Origin: Hydrogenophaga intermedia
GTDB lineage: Bacteria; Pseudomonadota; Gammaproteobacteria; Burkholderiales; Burkholderiaceae_C
Direction: 5' to 3'
Assembly: GCA_945890705.1 (NCBI GenBank)
Contig: CAMDCY010000003.1
Coordinates: 1-47,729 of the forward strand
DNA length: 47,729 bases
Under the pieces are notes generated by a model, which ran no database searches, had not been told where the DNA came from, and was given only the letters and a program-made list of their open reading frames with translations. Shown piece by piece: positions 40,786 through 47,729 of this stretch (positions are counted from its first letter, which is position 1; every line of letters begins with the position of its first letter). Both the position numbers and the translations under genes were made by a program.

Positions 40786-41421
40786 GTGAAACACCACGCC
40801 AACACCCTGGTCATCGCTTGTGGCGCATTGGCCCACGAGATCACCGCCTTACAACGGCTCAACCCTTGGCCGCATTTGACGGTGCAGTGTTTGCCGGCGG
40901 ACTGGCACAACACGCCCGACAAAATCACGCCGGGCGTGGCCCGACATATTGAACGGGCCCGCGCGGCGGGCTTTGAACACATTTACGTGGCTTTTGCCGA
41001 TTGCGGCACGGGTGGCCAGCTGGATGCCCTGCTCAAGCGCGAGGGCGTGGAGCGTTTGCCGGGGGCCCATTGTTATGGCTTCTTCGCGGGCGACGCGCTC
41101 TTCGATGAGCTCAACGAAACCGCTTTGGGCAGTTTCTACCTGACCGATTTCTTGCTGCGCCACTTTGACCGGCTGGTGATCCAAGGCTTGGGGCTCGATC
41201 GCCACCCCGAGCTCTTGCCCGTGTATTTCGGCAACTACACCCATTTGGTGTACCTTGCCCAGCGAGAGAGCCCCGACGGCATCGCTTTGGCCGAGGCCGC
41301 AGCCCGCCGTTTGGGCCTGGCCTTCACCCACCGTTTCACAGGCTACGGTGGACTTGAAACCGGATTGCGACGCGCCGCGTCGCTCCACCAACCTTTGGGC
41401 GTCTTGTCATGGCAAAACTGA
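40786..41421 (+). CDS. DUF1638 protein of unknown function
   Basis: A 211-residue protein starting with GTG at 40786. It fits DUF1638: LVIACGALAHEI at the N-terminus, VQCLPADWHNTPDKI, YVAFADCGTGGQLDALL, HCYGFFAG, and FYLTDFLLRHFDRLVIQGLGLDRHPELL. Conserved Cys, His and Asp residues hint at a metal site or enzyme. The family is regularly found beside MttB, corrinoid protein and RACo genes, so a part in corrinoid-dependent demethylation is likely, but no activity is known to me. It overlaps the next gene by 13 bases. Confidence 0.82.
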   Translation: MKHHANTLVIACGALAHEITALQRLNPWPHLTVQCLPADWHNTPDKITPGVARHIERARAAGFEHIYVAFADCGTGGQLDALLKREGVERLPGAHCYGFFAGDALFDELNETALGSFYLTDFLLRHFDRLVIQGLGLDRHPELLPVYFGNYTHLVYLAQRESPDGIALAEAAARRLGLAFTHRFTGYGGLETGLRRAASLHQPLGVLSWQN

Positions 41422-41759
41422 TCGTGATTTCTTGGCGCGACATCCCGTCGCAAGTCGTGGTCAAGGCGGGCCGAGAGGCCCACAAGATCCAGCTCTCGCA
41501 CCGTTTTCAAGAAGCGATTGACCGCGCTGCGATGCGGGCGGGCAAAGCCAGCTCCGACGCCTACTTGGCGGACTGGAAGCGCTCGGCGCCCGAATCCATC
41601 ACCGGCGACCTGGAGGCCGCCGCCCAAACCGTGGCCGATGGCTTGGAGTCGCGTTACAGCGACGAAGACCTGCTGGTCTTGATCCGCGCCCATGGCTTGG
41701 AGCCTGGCTCGGTACCACCGTCTGAGCGGGCCGCCCAGCCCGGCGCGGACGCGGCCTGA
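41409..41759 (+). CDS. virulence-factor-domain small protein
   Basis: A 116-residue protein beginning MAKLIVISWRDIPSQVVVKAGREAHKIQLSHRFQEAIDRAAMRAG, the usual start of the family named after a conserved virulence factor. It contains SDAYLADWKRS and a Pro/Ala-rich tail, with no signal peptide or membrane segment. Family function is not established. It is translationally coupled to DUF1638 and lies within the corrinoid operon, so despite the family name it most likely supports methyl-group metabolism. Confidence 0.8.
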   Translation: MAKLIVISWRDIPSQVVVKAGREAHKIQLSHRFQEAIDRAAMRAGKASSDAYLADWKRSAPESITGDLEAAAQTVADGLESRYSDEDLLVLIRAHGLEPGSVPPSERAAQPGADAA

Positions 41760-41787
41760 ACAACCCCACCCCTAGGATGCACACACC

Positions 41788-42273
41788 ATGTACCAAGCCC
41801 GCTTGTGGTCGGTGAAAAACGCCCGTTCCCTTGAGTGGTTTTACAACCGGTTTGAACGCGTGCTGGTCGCCCTGCACCCGTGGTTTGAGCGGGTGGGTTA
41901 TGAGCGCTTGGAAGCGCCCATGGCTTGGCTGGAGCGCTTGACCAAAGGCTTTTTGTTCGACTGCCAAATGTGCGGTCAGTGCGCGTTGAGCTCCACCGGC
42001 ATGTCCTGCTCCATGAACTGCCCCAAGACGATCCGCAACGGCCCGTGTGGCGGCGTTCGGGCCAATGGCCACTGCGAGGTCAAACCCGAGATGCGCTGCG
42101 TGTGGGTCGAGGGTTTTGCCGGCAGCGAACGCATGCGCAACGGTCAGGCCATTCGCGTGATCCAAATCGCCGTCGACCGGCGCTTGGAGGGACGCTCGTC
42201 TTGGCTCAAAGTGGCCAAGGAAAAAGGCCAAGCCGTCGCACTGAGCCGCCAGGAGTCCACGAATGCGCTTTGA
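41788..42273 (+). CDS. MetV-like protein (methylenetetrahydrofolate reductase C-terminal domain family)
   Basis: A 161-residue cysteine-rich protein. Residues 58-105 hold DCQMCGQCALSSTGMSCSMNCPKTIRNGPCGGVRANGHCEV, the pattern of the zinc-binding MetV or MTHFR_C family. In acetogens MetV pairs with MetF to form an electron-linked methylenetetrahydrofolate reductase. Here it precedes metF with an 11-base overlap, so a MetVF complex running in the oxidative direction (methyl-THF to methylene-THF) is plausible. The ATG is at 41788. Confidence 0.85.
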   Translation: MYQARLWSVKNARSLEWFYNRFERVLVALHPWFERVGYERLEAPMAWLERLTKGFLFDCQMCGQCALSSTGMSCSMNCPKTIRNGPCGGVRANGHCEVKPEMRCVWVEGFAGSERMRNGQAIRVIQIAVDRRLEGRSSWLKVAKEKGQAVALSRQESTNAL

Positions 42274-43272
42274 CGACGAACCTGTACCCGGTTACCCACT
42301 GCCCATTCTGCCGGGGCATTCCTCCCCGGGTCGTTTGGAGCGTGTGCTGCGCAGCGGCGGCTTCGCCATCACCGCGGAGATGGACCCACCCGATTCCGCC
42401 GACCCGGACGAGGTCTTGCGCCGCGCGCGTTTGTTCGATGGCTATGTGGACGCCATCAATGCCACCGACGGCAGCGGCGCGAACTGCCACATGTCGAGCC
42501 TAGCGGTGTGCGCTTTGCTCACACGGGCGGGTTACGCCCCAGTGATGCAGATCTCTTGCCGCGACAAAACCGCATCGCCATCCAAGGCGACATCTTGGGC
42601 GGCGCCGCCTTGGGCGTGTGCAACCTCTTGTGTTTGAGCGGCGACGGCGTGCAGTCGGGCGACCACCCCCAAGCCAAGCCGGTATTCGATTTGGACTGCA
42701 TGTCCTTGCTCGAGATCGCCCGCACCATGCGCGACGAGCAGCATTTTCAAAGTGGTCGCAAGATCACCTTCGCCCCTCGCGTGTTTTTGGGCGCAGCCGC
42801 CAACCCCTTTGTGCCACCGTTCGATTGGCGTGCGCAGCGCACCGCCAAAAAAATCGCGGCTGGCGCGCAGTTCATCCAAACCCAGTATTGCTACGACGTC
42901 CCGCGTTTGCGCGAGTACATGAAGTCGCTCGACGACATGGGCCTGTTGGACAAGGTCTTTATGCTGGTGGGCGTGGGCCCTTTGCGATCGGCCAAAGTGG
43001 CCGAGTGGATGCGCAGCAACGTCCCCGGCGTGCACATCCCCGACTCGGTCATCAAACGCTTGGCCGGTGCCGAAAAACCCGCGCTCGAGGGCCGCCAAAT
43101 CTGCATCGACCTCATCCAAGAAATTCGTGAAATCAAAGGCGTCAGCGGTGTGCACATCATGGCTTACCGCCAAGAAGACACCGTGCCCGAGATCGTCGAA
43201 CGCGCCGGTATTTTGGGCGGACGTGTGCCTTGGTACCCCGGCCGCGATACCCCTTACAACGACGTGGTTTAA
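42263..43272 (+). pseudogene. metF: methylenetetrahydrofolate reductase, interrupted by a one-base frameshift in this sequence
   Basis: The N-terminal part is read from ATG 42263 (GGAG eight bases upstream) and includes FAITAEMDPPDSADPDEVLRRA, MSSLAVCALLTRAGYAPVMQISCRD. After the codons GAC AAA at 42563-42568 the protein likeness continues in the -1 frame as NRIAIQGDILGGAALGV, LCLSGDGVQSGDHPQAKPVFDLD, and so on to the TAA at 43272. A fifth A in the run at 42566-42569 would restore a protein of about 336 residues reading CRDKNRIAIQGD. Both halves look fully conserved otherwise, so a sequencing or assembly slip in a homopolymer, or a very recent mutation, is more likely than an old pseudogene. 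The enzyme would oxidise methyl-THF to methylene-THF. Confidence 0.85.
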
Positions 43273-43307
43273 CGCCATTCCCAGACCTGTTTTATTAGGA
43301 GTTTGCC

Positions 43308-44219
43308 TTGACCGATACCGTGATCAGTTCCGCCACCAAAGAAGTCGTCATTGGCTTTGACCGCCCCTTCGTCATCATTGGCGAGCGCATCAACCCCACC
43401 GGCCGCAAGATCATGGCCGCCGAGATGATCGCCGGCGATTTCAGCCGCGTGCAAAGCGACGCTTTGGCCCAAATTGCTGCCGGCGCGCACATGCTCGACG
43501 TCAACGCCGGCATCCCGCTGGCCGACGAACCCGCGCTGCTGGCGCATTGCATTCAGCTCGTGCAGTCTTTGACCGATGTGCCGCTGTCGATCGATTCCTC
43601 GATCGTGGCCGCCTTGGAAGCCGGTTTGAAGGTCTACAAAGGCAAGGCCTTGGTCAACTCCGTGACCGGTGAAGATGACCGTCTGGAAACCGTCTTGCCC
43701 TTGGTCAAGAAGTACGGCGCGGCGGTGGTGGCGATCTCCAACGACGAGACCGGTATTTCCGAAGACCCCGATGTGCGCTTCGAAGTCGCCAAGAAAATCG
43801 TGCAGCGCGCAGCCGACTACGGCATCCCCGCTTGCGACGTGGTGGTTGATCCCTTGGTCATGCCCGTGGGCGCCATCAACACCGCGGGTGTGCAAGTGAT
43901 GCGTTTGGTGCACCGCCTGCGCACCGAGCTCAAAGTGAACACCACCTGTGGTGCGTCCAACGTGAGCTTTGGCTTGCCCGAGCGCAACGGCATCAACGCC
44001 GCCTTCCTGACCATGGCCATGGGCTCTGGCATGACCTCGGCCATCACCAACCCCCTGCACGAAGAGGTGGTGCGTGCGATCATGGGTGCCGATGTCATGA
44101 TGGGCCACGACCCCGACTGCGCCCGCTGGATTCGCAAGTTCCGTCAAGACCCACCGGCCGGTGCCGATGGCGCCCCGGGTCGTGGTCGCCGCGACACCAG
44201 CCGTCGCCGCCCCAGTTAA
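43308..44219 (+). CDS. methyltetrahydrofolate:corrinoid methyltransferase (pterin-binding, MtgA/AcsE/MtvA-like)
   Basis: A 303-residue TIM-barrel pterin-binding enzyme. The N-terminus FVIIGERINPTGRK is the family hallmark. AAGAHMLDVNAGIP, PLSIDSSIVAALEAGL, NSVTGE, VAISNDETGIS, VVVDPLVMPVGA and NTTCGASNVSFGLPERNGINAAF line the barrel. It moves the methyl from methyl-corrinoid to tetrahydrofolate. The start is TTG at 43308, with AGGAG seven bases before it. The last 30 residues are a basic Gly/Arg-rich tail (GRGRRDTSRRRPS) that the family usually lacks. Confidence 0.93.
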   Translation: MTDTVISSATKEVVIGFDRPFVIIGERINPTGRKIMAAEMIAGDFSRVQSDALAQIAAGAHMLDVNAGIPLADEPALLAHCIQLVQSLTDVPLSIDSSIVAALEAGLKVYKGKALVNSVTGEDDRLETVLPLVKKYGAAVVAISNDETGISEDPDVRFEVAKKIVQRAADYGIPACDVVVDPLVMPVGAINTAGVQVMRLVHRLRTELKVNTTCGASNVSFGLPERNGINAAFLTMAMGSGMTSAITNPLHEEVVRAIMGADVMMGHDPDCARWIRKFRQDPPAGADGAPGRGRRDTSRRRPS

Positions 44220-44235
44220 AGGACCCACCGACACC

Positions 44236-46248
44236 ATGAGTGAATCGAACGACGCGCTGATTGTTTTCACCCCCTCGGGTCGCCGAGGGCGCTTTCGCAT
44301 CGGCACGCCCGTGTTGCAGGCCGCCCGCTCCTTGGGCGTGGACATCGACTCGGTCTGTGGCGGCCGCGGCATTTGTGGCCGCTGCCAAGTGGTGGTGTCC
44401 GAGGGCGACTTCCCCAAGCACGGCTTGACGTCCAGCGCGGCAAGCCTGTGCGCGCTCACCGAGGTGGAGCGCGGTTTCGACGGCGAGCGACCCTTGGTCG
44501 AGGGCCGCCGTTTGTCTTGCCACGCCAAGATCGAAGGCGACGTGGTCATCGACGTGCCACCCGACAGCCAAGTTCACAAACAGGTGGTTCGAAAAGCCGC
44601 CGAAGCGCACGACTTGGTGCTCAACCCCTTGGTCAGCCTGCACTACGTGGAGGTGCAAGAGCCCGATATGCACGACCCATCGGGTGATCTGCGTCGCTTG
44701 GAAGACGCCTTGGAATTCGAATGGGGTTTGACCGATCTGGGTTGCGACCTCAAAGTGTTGCAAGTGCTGCAACCGGTTTTGCGCAAAGGTGGCTGGAAGG
44801 TCACCGTCGCGGTGCATTCGCGCCAGCGCATCATCGCAGTGTGGCCCGGCCTGCACAAGCACCTCTTCGGCATGGCGGTGGACGTGGGCTCCACGACCAT
44901 TGCTGCCCATTTGTGCAACTTGGACACCGGTGAAGTGGTGGCCTCGGCCGGGGTGATGAACCCGCAAATTCGATTCGGCGAAGACCTGATGAGCCGCGTC
45001 TCTTACGTGATGATGAACCCCGGCGGCGAGGTCGACATGACGCACGCCGTGCGCGCAGCGCTCAACGAACTCGCCCGTGACGTCGCCGCTCAGGCCGGCA
45101 TCACGGCCCAGGACATTTTGGAAGCCACCTTCGTCGGCAATCCCATCATGCACCACCTGCTGATGGGCATCAACCCGGTGGAACTCGGCGGTGCGCCATT
45201 CGCTTTGGCGGTGGACCGCGCGATGGACGTTTCGGCCAGCGAGATCGACCTGGAATTGCACCCCGGTGCGCGGGTTTATGTTTTGCCCTGCATCGCGGGC
45301 CACGTGGGCGCCGACACCGCGGGCATGTTGCTCGCCGAGCGGCCCGACCTCACGGACAAAATCACCCTCTTGGTCGATGTGGGCACCAACGCCGAAATCG
45401 TCTTGGGCAACAACCAGCGTTTGCTGGCCTGCTCCAGCCCGACGGGGCCGGCCTTCGAGGGCGCGCAGATCAGTTGTGGCCAGCGCGCCGCGCCCGGTGC
45501 GATCGAGCGCTTGCGCATCGACCCCGCGACCTTGGAGCCGCGCTTCAAGGTGATCGGCTGCGACCTGTGGTCGGACGAGCCCGGTTTTGCGGACGCCATC
45601 GGCGCCACCGGCGTGACGGGTGTGTGCGGCTCCGGCATCATCGAGGCCATGGCCGAGATGTACCTCAGCGGCGTCATGCGCCACGACGGCATCATCGATG
45701 GCAACAAAGCCGAGCTGACCCCCCGCATCCAATCCGATGGCCGAACCTTTTGCTACGAACTGTTGGCGGCCACCGGCGACCGCCCAGCCTTGCGCATCAT
45801 GCAAAACGACGTCCGCGCCATTCAGCTGGGCAAGGCCGCGCTGTACGCGGGTGTGCGCTTGTTGATGGAGCGCATGGGCGTTGAAAAGGTGGATGCGGTG
45901 CGGCTCGCCGGCGCTTTTGGCAGCCACATCGATGTGAAGTACGCCATGGTGCTGGGTTTGATCCCGGACTGCGATTTGGCCCACGTGAGCTCGGCGGGCA
46001 ACGCCGCCGGCACGGGCGCCCGCATGGCCTTGCTGGACATCCAGGCCCGCACGGACATCCAAAACTTGGTGCGCCGGGTCGACAAAATCGAGACCGCGGT
46101 GGAGCCGCAATTCCAAGCGTTTTTTGTCGACGCCATGGCGATTCCGCACCTCAACGACCCCTTCACCGAATTGCAAAAAGCGGTGACGCTGCCCGAGCGG
46201 GTGGTGGTCGAAGCCAGCGCCAAGAGTCGGCGCGGTCGGCGCGCTTGA
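44236..46248 (+). CDS. corrinoid activation protein (RACo-type: [2Fe-2S] ferredoxin domain plus DUF4445 ASKHA ATPase)
   Basis: A 670-residue protein. The N-terminal plant-type ferredoxin domain has C41, C47, C50 and C95 (CX5CX2C then C) for a [2Fe-2S] cluster. The rest is the ASKHA-fold activator, with MAVDVGSTTIAAHLCNLDTG, GNPIMHHLLMGI, LLVDVGTNAEIVLG, SSPTGPAFEGAQISCG, VCGSGIIEAMAEM and RLAGAFGSHI. It reduces accidentally oxidised Co(II) corrinoid back to Co(I) with ATP. Unlike archaeal RamA it has no C-terminal double [4Fe-4S] domain. The ATG at 44236 is 16 bases after the methyltransferase. In an aerobic cell this step should be needed often. Confidence 0.93.
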   Translation: MSESNDALIVFTPSGRRGRFRIGTPVLQAARSLGVDIDSVCGGRGICGRCQVVVSEGDFPKHGLTSSAASLCALTEVERGFDGERPLVEGRRLSCHAKIEGDVVIDVPPDSQVHKQVVRKAAEAHDLVLNPLVSLHYVEVQEPDMHDPSGDLRRLEDALEFEWGLTDLGCDLKVLQVLQPVLRKGGWKVTVAVHSRQRIIAVWPGLHKHLFGMAVDVGSTTIAAHLCNLDTGEVVASAGVMNPQIRFGEDLMSRVSYVMMNPGGEVDMTHAVRAALNELARDVAAQAGITAQDILEATFVGNPIMHHLLMGINPVELGGAPFALAVDRAMDVSASEIDLELHPGARVYVLPCIAGHVGADTAGMLLAERPDLTDKITLLVDVGTNAEIVLGNNQRLLACSSPTGPAFEGAQISCGQRAAPGAIERLRIDPATLEPRFKVIGCDLWSDEPGFADAIGATGVTGVCGSGIIEAMAEMYLSGVMRHDGIIDGNKAELTPRIQSDGRTFCYELLAATGDRPALRIMQNDVRAIQLGKAALYAGVRLLMERMGVEKVDAVRLAGAFGSHIDVKYAMVLGLIPDCDLAHVSSAGNAAGTGARMALLDIQARTDIQNLVRRVDKIETAVEPQFQAFFVDAMAIPHLNDPFTELQKAVTLPERVVVEASAKSRRGRRA

Positions 46249-46272
46249 GTGGCTGGGCCGCGGCCCAGCCAC
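46249..46272. repeat. perfect 24-base palindrome directly after the RACo-type gene
   Basis: GTGGCTGGGCCG (46249-46260) is followed at once by its reverse complement CGGCCCAGCCAC (46261-46272). It starts on the base after the stop codon. In RNA it would fold into a very stable stem with a tight loop. No T-run follows, so it may be a transcript-end stabiliser, a factor-assisted stop, or a protein-binding site between this gene and the methyltransferase gene at 46315. Confidence 0.75.
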
Positions 46273-46314
46273 TGTGAAACAATGGGGGTTTGATTCTTGA
46301 CCACCGAGATCCCC

Positions 46315-47409
46315 ATGAACACGACCGCCGCGCCCAACCGTTTTTCACACCTGCTGGCCACCCGCCCTTGGCTGCTGGCCGACGGCGCCACCGGCAGCAA
46401 CCTCTTTGACATGGGGCTGGTTTCGGGCGACGCCCCCGAACTCTGGAACGAAGAACACCCCGATCGCATCGCCCACTTGCACCAGGGCTTCGTGGATGCC
46501 GGCGCGGACATCGTGCTGACCAACACCTTTGGTGGAACCCGCTACCGACTCAAGCTACACCAAGCGCAAGACCGGGTGCACGAACTCAACGTCAAGGCCG
46601 CTGGCATTGCGCGTGGCGTGGCCGATGCGGCGGGCCGCCCTGTGGCGGTGGCCGGCAGCATCGGGCCCACAGGCGAAATCATGGAACCCATCGGCAGCTT
46701 GAGCGCCGAAGACGCCCAAGCCGCGTTCGCCGAACAGGCCCGCGCCTTGGCCGAGGGGGGCGTGGACGTGTTGTGGATCGAGACCATGTCTTCGCGCGAA
46801 GAGGTGGAAGCGGCGGTGGCCGGTGCGGCCACGGTCGGCTTGCCCATCGTCGTCACCGTGAGTTTCGACACCAATGGACGCACCATGATGGGTCTTTCGG
46901 CCCACGATTTGGCTCAGATCGAACAAGCCTCGCCGCACAAGCTCGCGGCCTGCGGCACCAACTGCGGTGTGGGCGCGTCCGAAGTGGTGGCCTGCATCCG
47001 CAACCTGGCCGAAGCGGCCGGACCGGACGTGGTGCTGGTGGCCAAAGGCAATTGCGGCATTCCGCAGTTTGTGGGCGGCAGCATTTGTTACAACGGCACG
47101 CCCGAGCTGATGGCGTTGTACGCGCGCATGGCGTTTGACGCCGGGGCACGCATCATCGGCGGCTGCTGCGGCACCTCGCCCAAACACCTCGCGGCCATGC
47201 ACCAAGCGCTGCTCACCCACACCCGCCAAGCCTCCCCCAGCTTGGAGCAAATTGAGTCGCAACTCGGCGACGTCTCGACCGGCGCCAAAGCGCAATGGTC
47301 GGGCCAACAAAGCCGCGAAGCCGGGGCCGCACCCGGGGCCAATTTGCAGCGCGGTTCTGGCCGTCGACGGGCCGCCGCAGGGGGCGACAAGCTCCCCCCC
47401 AACGCCTGA
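46315..47409 (+). CDS. bmt: betaine-homocysteine S-methyltransferase-like protein
   Basis: A 364-residue member of the homocysteine methyltransferase family. The barrel starts WLLADGATGSNLFDMGL and contains NEEHPDRIAHLHQGFVDAGADIVLTNTFGGTRYRL, VAGSIGPTGE, the cysteine of CGTNCGVGASE and the zinc motif IIGGCCGTSPKHLAAM. It likely moves a methyl from glycine betaine to homocysteine, giving dimethylglycine and methionine, as Bmt of Sinorhizobium does. The tail after residue 305 is polar and repetitive (Gly/Ala/Arg) and not part of the fold. ATG 46315 is used; an upstream TTG at 46297 is less likely. It lies behind the 24-base palindrome. Confidence 0.82.
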   Translation: MNTTAAPNRFSHLLATRPWLLADGATGSNLFDMGLVSGDAPELWNEEHPDRIAHLHQGFVDAGADIVLTNTFGGTRYRLKLHQAQDRVHELNVKAAGIARGVADAAGRPVAVAGSIGPTGEIMEPIGSLSAEDAQAAFAEQARALAEGGVDVLWIETMSSREEVEAAVAGAATVGLPIVVTVSFDTNGRTMMGLSAHDLAQIEQASPHKLAACGTNCGVGASEVVACIRNLAEAAGPDVVLVAKGNCGIPQFVGGSICYNGTPELMALYARMAFDAGARIIGGCCGTSPKHLAAMHQALLTHTRQASPSLEQIESQLGDVSTGAKAQWSGQQSREAGAAPGANLQRGSGRRRAAAGGDKLPPNA

Positions 47410-47478
47410 TCTGTGCACGGGCCACCGGGGTGGCGGGGATGTCGTAAAAGCGTTCGTTCGTGACGTTATCCGCATGGT

Positions 47479-47530
47479 CTCTGGGCGGGACTGCGGCGAA
47501 CATGGTTCACCTGCCGCAAGGCCGTCAGAG
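47479..47530 (+). promoter_or_regulatory. possible structured leader upstream of glyA
   Basis: Nested pairings can be drawn: CTCTG (47479-47483) with CAGAG (47526-47530), GGC (47484-47486) with GCC (47521-47523), and GCGGC (47493-47497) with GCCGC (47513-47517). They lie 33 bases before the glyA ATG within a 153-base gap. They do not match a glycine or other riboswitch that I know, and GC-rich DNA gives such stems by chance. Confidence 0.25.
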
Positions 47531-47562
47531 CCTTGTTTGCCCAACCCCAACCGACGCCCAAT

Positions 47563-47729
47563 ATGTACGACCCCCAGCACCTGATTGAACAAACCGACCC
47601 CGAGCTGTTCGCCGCCATCCAAGCCGAGAACGCGCGCCAAGAGCACCACATCGAGCTGATCGCCAGCGAGAACTACGCCTCGCCCGCCGTCATGGCCGCC
47701 CAAGGCAGCCAACTCACCAACAAATACGC
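47563..47729 (+). CDS. glyA: serine hydroxymethyltransferase, N-terminal part (runs off the window)
   Basis: The first 55 residues of a GlyA are visible from the ATG at 47563, including [16 protein letters not shown] and [14 protein letters not shown], which are among the most conserved segments of the enzyme. It joins methylene-THF and glycine into serine with pyridoxal phosphate. Here it would assimilate both products of sarcosine oxidation. The end lies outside the window. No strong ribosome binding site is seen. Confidence 0.93.
   Translation, partial: MYDPQHLIEQTDPELFAAIQAENARQEHHIELIASENYASPAVMAAQGSQLTNKY

Noticed and set aside
42560-42580. Programmed -1 frameshift in metF
   Set aside because: The site lacks a good X XXY YYZ heptamer, and the family is normally encoded in one frame; a lost A in a homopolymer explains it more simply.
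44095-46272. 725-codon open frame on the minus strand
   Set aside because: Antisense to the RACo-type gene, which has complete motifs on the plus strand.
47410-47562. Glycine riboswitch before glyA
   Set aside because: The gap is short and lacks the paired conserved cores of glycine aptamers; only generic GC-rich stems can be drawn.

Overview
The window reads as a chromosomal catabolic island from a GC-rich, aerobic Gram-negative bacterium. Protein style (NxCxCxG-free housekeeping genes, GcvA-type LysR, GATase-AraC regulator, twin-arginine transporter protein) suggests a betaproteobacterium of the Burkholderiales, probably Comamonadaceae; this placement is inference. There are no RNA genes, insertion sequences, CRISPR arrays or phage genes. 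Almost every gene deals with quaternary or N-methylated amines or with the one-carbon units taken from them.

Layout. (1) Bases 1-2169, plus strand: tail of a thioesterase-like gene, an acyl-CoA dehydrogenase and CaiD, pointing to carnitine/gamma-butyrobetaine breakdown. (2) 2193-10050, minus strand: one operon, MFS transporter, BetB, BetA, TmpA, TmpB, BetC, which funnels choline, choline-O-sulfate and probably the phosphonate analogue of choline into glycine betaine. (3) 10399-15574, plus: a dipeptide-type ABC importer. (4) 15610-17643, minus: an MttB-family methyltransferase and a GFA-type formaldehyde protein. (5) 17913-25656, plus: FolD, a HyuA-like ATPase, a protein with a cobalamin-reductase-like domain plus two [4Fe-4S] clusters, a FAD/GcvT demethylase and another flavoprotein. 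(6) 25684-36721, minus: a second MttB, dimethylglycine dehydrogenase, heterotetrameric sarcosine oxidase SoxBDAG, a desaturase-like membrane enzyme and a PhnD-like protein. (7) 36874-39799: a LysR regulator, a GbdR/ArgR-type regulator and PurU. (8) 40058-47729, plus: corrinoid protein, DUF1638 protein, a virulence-factor-domain protein, a MetV-like protein, methylenetetrahydrofolate reductase (frameshifted here), methyltetrahydrofolate:corrinoid methyltransferase, a RACo-type corrinoid activator, a betaine-homocysteine methyltransferase-like protein and the start of GlyA.

Putting it together (inference from families and gene order): several precursors converge on glycine betaine. The first methyl group can leave by a corrinoid route (MttB homologue to corrinoid protein to tetrahydrofolate) or to homocysteine. 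Dimethylglycine and sarcosine are then demethylated oxidatively to glycine, with the methyls caught on tetrahydrofolate. Methyl-THF is oxidised by MetF/MetV and FolD, and the carbon leaves as formate (PurU) or enters serine (GlyA). A corrinoid methyltransferase system of the kind best known from anaerobes, here embedded in an oxygen-dependent pathway with two different candidate corrinoid-reactivation modules, is the most notable system in the window. Paired 21-bp-spaced half-sites resembling the ArgR/GbdR operator lie upstream of several of these operons and suggest one regulon.
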